7,460 nucleotides of DNA from Bacteroidota bacterium (GTDB taxonomy: Bacteria; Bacteroidota; Bacteroidia; Chitinophagales; Chitinophagaceae): NCBI GenBank assembly GCA_947463975.1, contig CANHUW010000078.1, positions 1 through 7,460 on the forward strand, in the 5' to 3' direction. Below are positions 6,335-7,460 of this stretch, piece by piece; the stretch's first letter is position 1, and every line of letters starts with the position of its first letter. Below the pieces are notes generated by a model that had not been told where the DNA came from, did no database searches, and worked only from the letters and a program-made list of their open reading frames with translations. The position numbers and the translations under genes were made by a program.

Positions 6335-6739
6335 TTATCTGTTTTGTTTTTCTGCCCAAATAATTTCGAACAATTCTTCTTTCTTTAATTCATTAGACGA
6401 ACCTGGCGCAGCAGCTGTTTCTTTTTTACCCACTAATTCCATTCCTTGAACAATAATGGCAACTTCTGTTACTGATTTGTCGGCACCTCTCTTAAAAATA
6501 ACACTTGCATCATATTGTGCTAAGTAAAAAGTATCTACACTTTTCTTTTCAATAGCAGTTGAACCCATTGCAGAATTGATCATTAAAGAACTATCTTCTA
6601 AAGTAATTGTCACTTCAGCAACTGGACTACCAGCAGCAAATACATATTTACCTAAATAAGCTTTTAATGGACTCTCTTGTGCGCTTACCGTAAAAATCGC
6701 ACTCATACATAACATAGCTAAGAATAAAACTTTTTTCAT
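6335..6739 (-). CDS. Small secreted protein with a DUF3471-like domain
   Basis: This is a 134-residue exported protein of unknown function. Residues 1-20 are a Sec signal peptide (MKKVLFLAMLCMSAIFTVSA, likely cut after VSA). The mature part begins with LKAYLGKYVF (25-34) and alternates short beta-strand-like stretches: AEVTITLEDSSLMI (41-54), DTFYLAQYDASVIFKRG (69-85) and SVTEVAIIVQGMELVGKK (89-106). This pattern (YxGxY, a V-F-R strand, then a final strand) resembles the small beta domain DUF3471 found at the end of some beta-lactamase-like proteins; the assignment is by eye and tentative. A linker (TAAAPGSSN) leads to an acidic/helical tail ending in IIWAEKQNR. Two bases separate its stop from that of convergent hisS. 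Its 104-base upstream gap is shared with rlmN; a possible -7 match (TTCTTTTG, 6802-6795 on the minus strand) has no partner at the right spacing. Confidence 0.8.
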   Translation of the reverse strand: MKKVLFLAMLCMSAIFTVSAQESPLKAYLGKYVFAAGSPVAEVTITLEDSSLMINSAMGSTAIEKKSVDTFYLAQYDASVIFKRGADKSVTEVAIIVQGMELVGKKETAAAPGSSNELKKEELFEIIWAEKQNR

Positions 6740-6831
6740 AATGGCCTTTTTTAATTGATTTAGAACTTGAATTTAGAAACAATTAGCAAATCGGCAAAAG
6801 AAATAAATAAATACAAACAAAGCTTTACAAG

Positions 6832-6839
6832 TATCTTTG
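6832..6839 (+). promoter_or_regulatory. Perfect -7 element immediately before rlmN
   Basis: TATCTTTG is an exact match to TAnnTTTG and continues as CAG. It ends only 4 bases before the ATG at 6844, so transcription would begin at or within the first codon. No TTTG is seen at the -33 distance; the upstream stretch is an A-rich run. If this promoter is used, the message is leaderless or translation starts at the next ATG, 6853. Confidence 0.55.
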
Positions 6840-6843
6840 CAGT

Positions 6844-7460
6844 ATGGACAAGATGAGACCCAATATCAGACATGCACAAGTAGCTGATATTGAACGATTT
6901 ATACAAGAAGCGGGTGAGCCCTCTTACAGAGTTAAGCAAATTCAAGAATGGCTATGGCAAAAACATGCCCATAGTTTTGACGACATGAGTAATTTAAGCA
7001 AGGCCTTGCGCCAGAAATTAGTAGAGCAATTTACCCTGCCTGCACTTAGCTTAGACGCCACTCAATTAAGTGAGGATGGAACCCTAAAAACCAGATTTAG
7101 AACTTTTGATGATCATATGATTGAAGGGGTTTTGATTCCTACTACGGAAAGAAAAACAGCTTGCGTGTCATCTCAAATAGGTTGTAGCTTAAGTTGTAAA
7201 TTTTGCGCTACCGGATATATGGAGCGTAAAAGAAATTTAAGCTTTGATGAGATTTATGATCAAGTAGTAATGATCAAACAACAAACCGAAAAAACCTATG
7301 ATGCCAATTTGAGTAATATAGTTTTTATGGGCATGGGTGAACCTTTATTGAATTATAAAAATGTCTTAGCAGCTATTGAACGTATTACATCACCAGAAGG
7401 TTTGGGAATGAGTCCAAGACGCATTACTGTATCTACTGCTGGAGTAGCTAAGGGCATTAA
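6844..7460 (+). CDS. rlmN: Dual-specificity 23S rRNA/tRNA adenine-C2 methyltransferase, N-terminal part
   Basis: This radical-SAM enzyme methylates C2 of A2503 in 23S rRNA and of A37 in some tRNAs. The first 205 codons are present and the gene runs off the right edge. The N-terminal accessory domain shows YRVKQIQEWLWQK (28-40) and LSKALRQKL (51-59). The radical-SAM cluster motif is CSLSCKFC (Cys114, Cys118, Cys121) in SQIGCSLSCKFCATG, followed by the SAM-binding signature FMGMGEPLLNY (161-171) and SPRRITVSTAGV (190-201). The catalytic Cys expected near the C-terminus, needed to rule out a paralogue such as Cfr, lies outside the window; gene context and N-terminus favour RlmN. The start at 6844 is the first in-frame ATG, but ATG 6853 (Met4) is equally possible given the promoter position. 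Confidence 0.93.
   Translation, partial: MDKMRPNIRHAQVADIERFIQEAGEPSYRVKQIQEWLWQKHAHSFDDMSNLSKALRQKLVEQFTLPALSLDATQLSEDGTLKTRFRTFDDHMIEGVLIPTTERKTACVSSQIGCSLSCKFCATGYMERKRNLSFDEIYDQVVMIKQQTEKTYDANLSNIVFMGMGEPLLNYKNVLAAIERITSPEGLGMSPRRITVSTAGVAKGI

Noticed and set aside
6760..6945. Minus-strand open frame of 61 codons spanning the rlmN start
   Set aside because: It overlaps the clear rlmN N-terminus and the intergenic gap, and has no recognisable motif.

Overview
The window reads as ordinary chromosomal housekeeping DNA from an AT-rich Bacteroidota organism, most likely Sphingobacteriia/Chitinophagia-like. This rests on protein flavour, on starts without Shine-Dalgarno sequences, and on TAnnTTTG-type -7 promoter elements in front of nuoA and rlmN, with a near match before hisS. 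No RNA gene, mobile element, CRISPR array or phage gene was seen. The placement comes from recognising families by eye, not from a search.

Layout. Positions 1-1822 (minus strand) hold the start of a complex I operon in the order nuoA, nuoB, nuoC, nuoD; nuoD runs off the left edge. A strong hairpin terminator (1873-1900) and a promoter-like -7 element (1842-1849) separate it from the minus-strand gene upstream. Positions 1921-4904 (minus strand) hold three genes read in the order: a 75-residue two-helix membrane protein, a PstS-like substrate-binding lipoprotein, and a secreted 571-residue TPR protein. This envelope trio is the least understood part of the window. Divergent from it, hisS (histidyl-tRNA synthetase) lies at 4965-6332 on the plus strand. 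Its stop is 2 bases from the stop of a convergent small secreted DUF3471-like protein (6335-6739, minus). Divergent again is rlmN (6844 to the right edge, plus), whose promoter-like element almost touches its start codon.

How the genes work together. NuoA-D form part of the membrane/Q-module junction of the respiratory NADH:quinone oxidoreductase: NuoB carries cluster N2, NuoC and NuoD build the peripheral arm, and NuoA anchors it. HisS and RlmN both serve translation (tRNA charging; 23S rRNA/tRNA adenosine C2 methylation) but are not co-transcribed. The lipoprotein, TPR and small membrane proteins probably act together in the envelope; no permease or ATPase gene accompanies them, so an ABC transporter role is not shown. 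I found no convincing undescribed system. The items most worth a second look are the orphan envelope trio and a replaced conserved acidic residue in NuoA.
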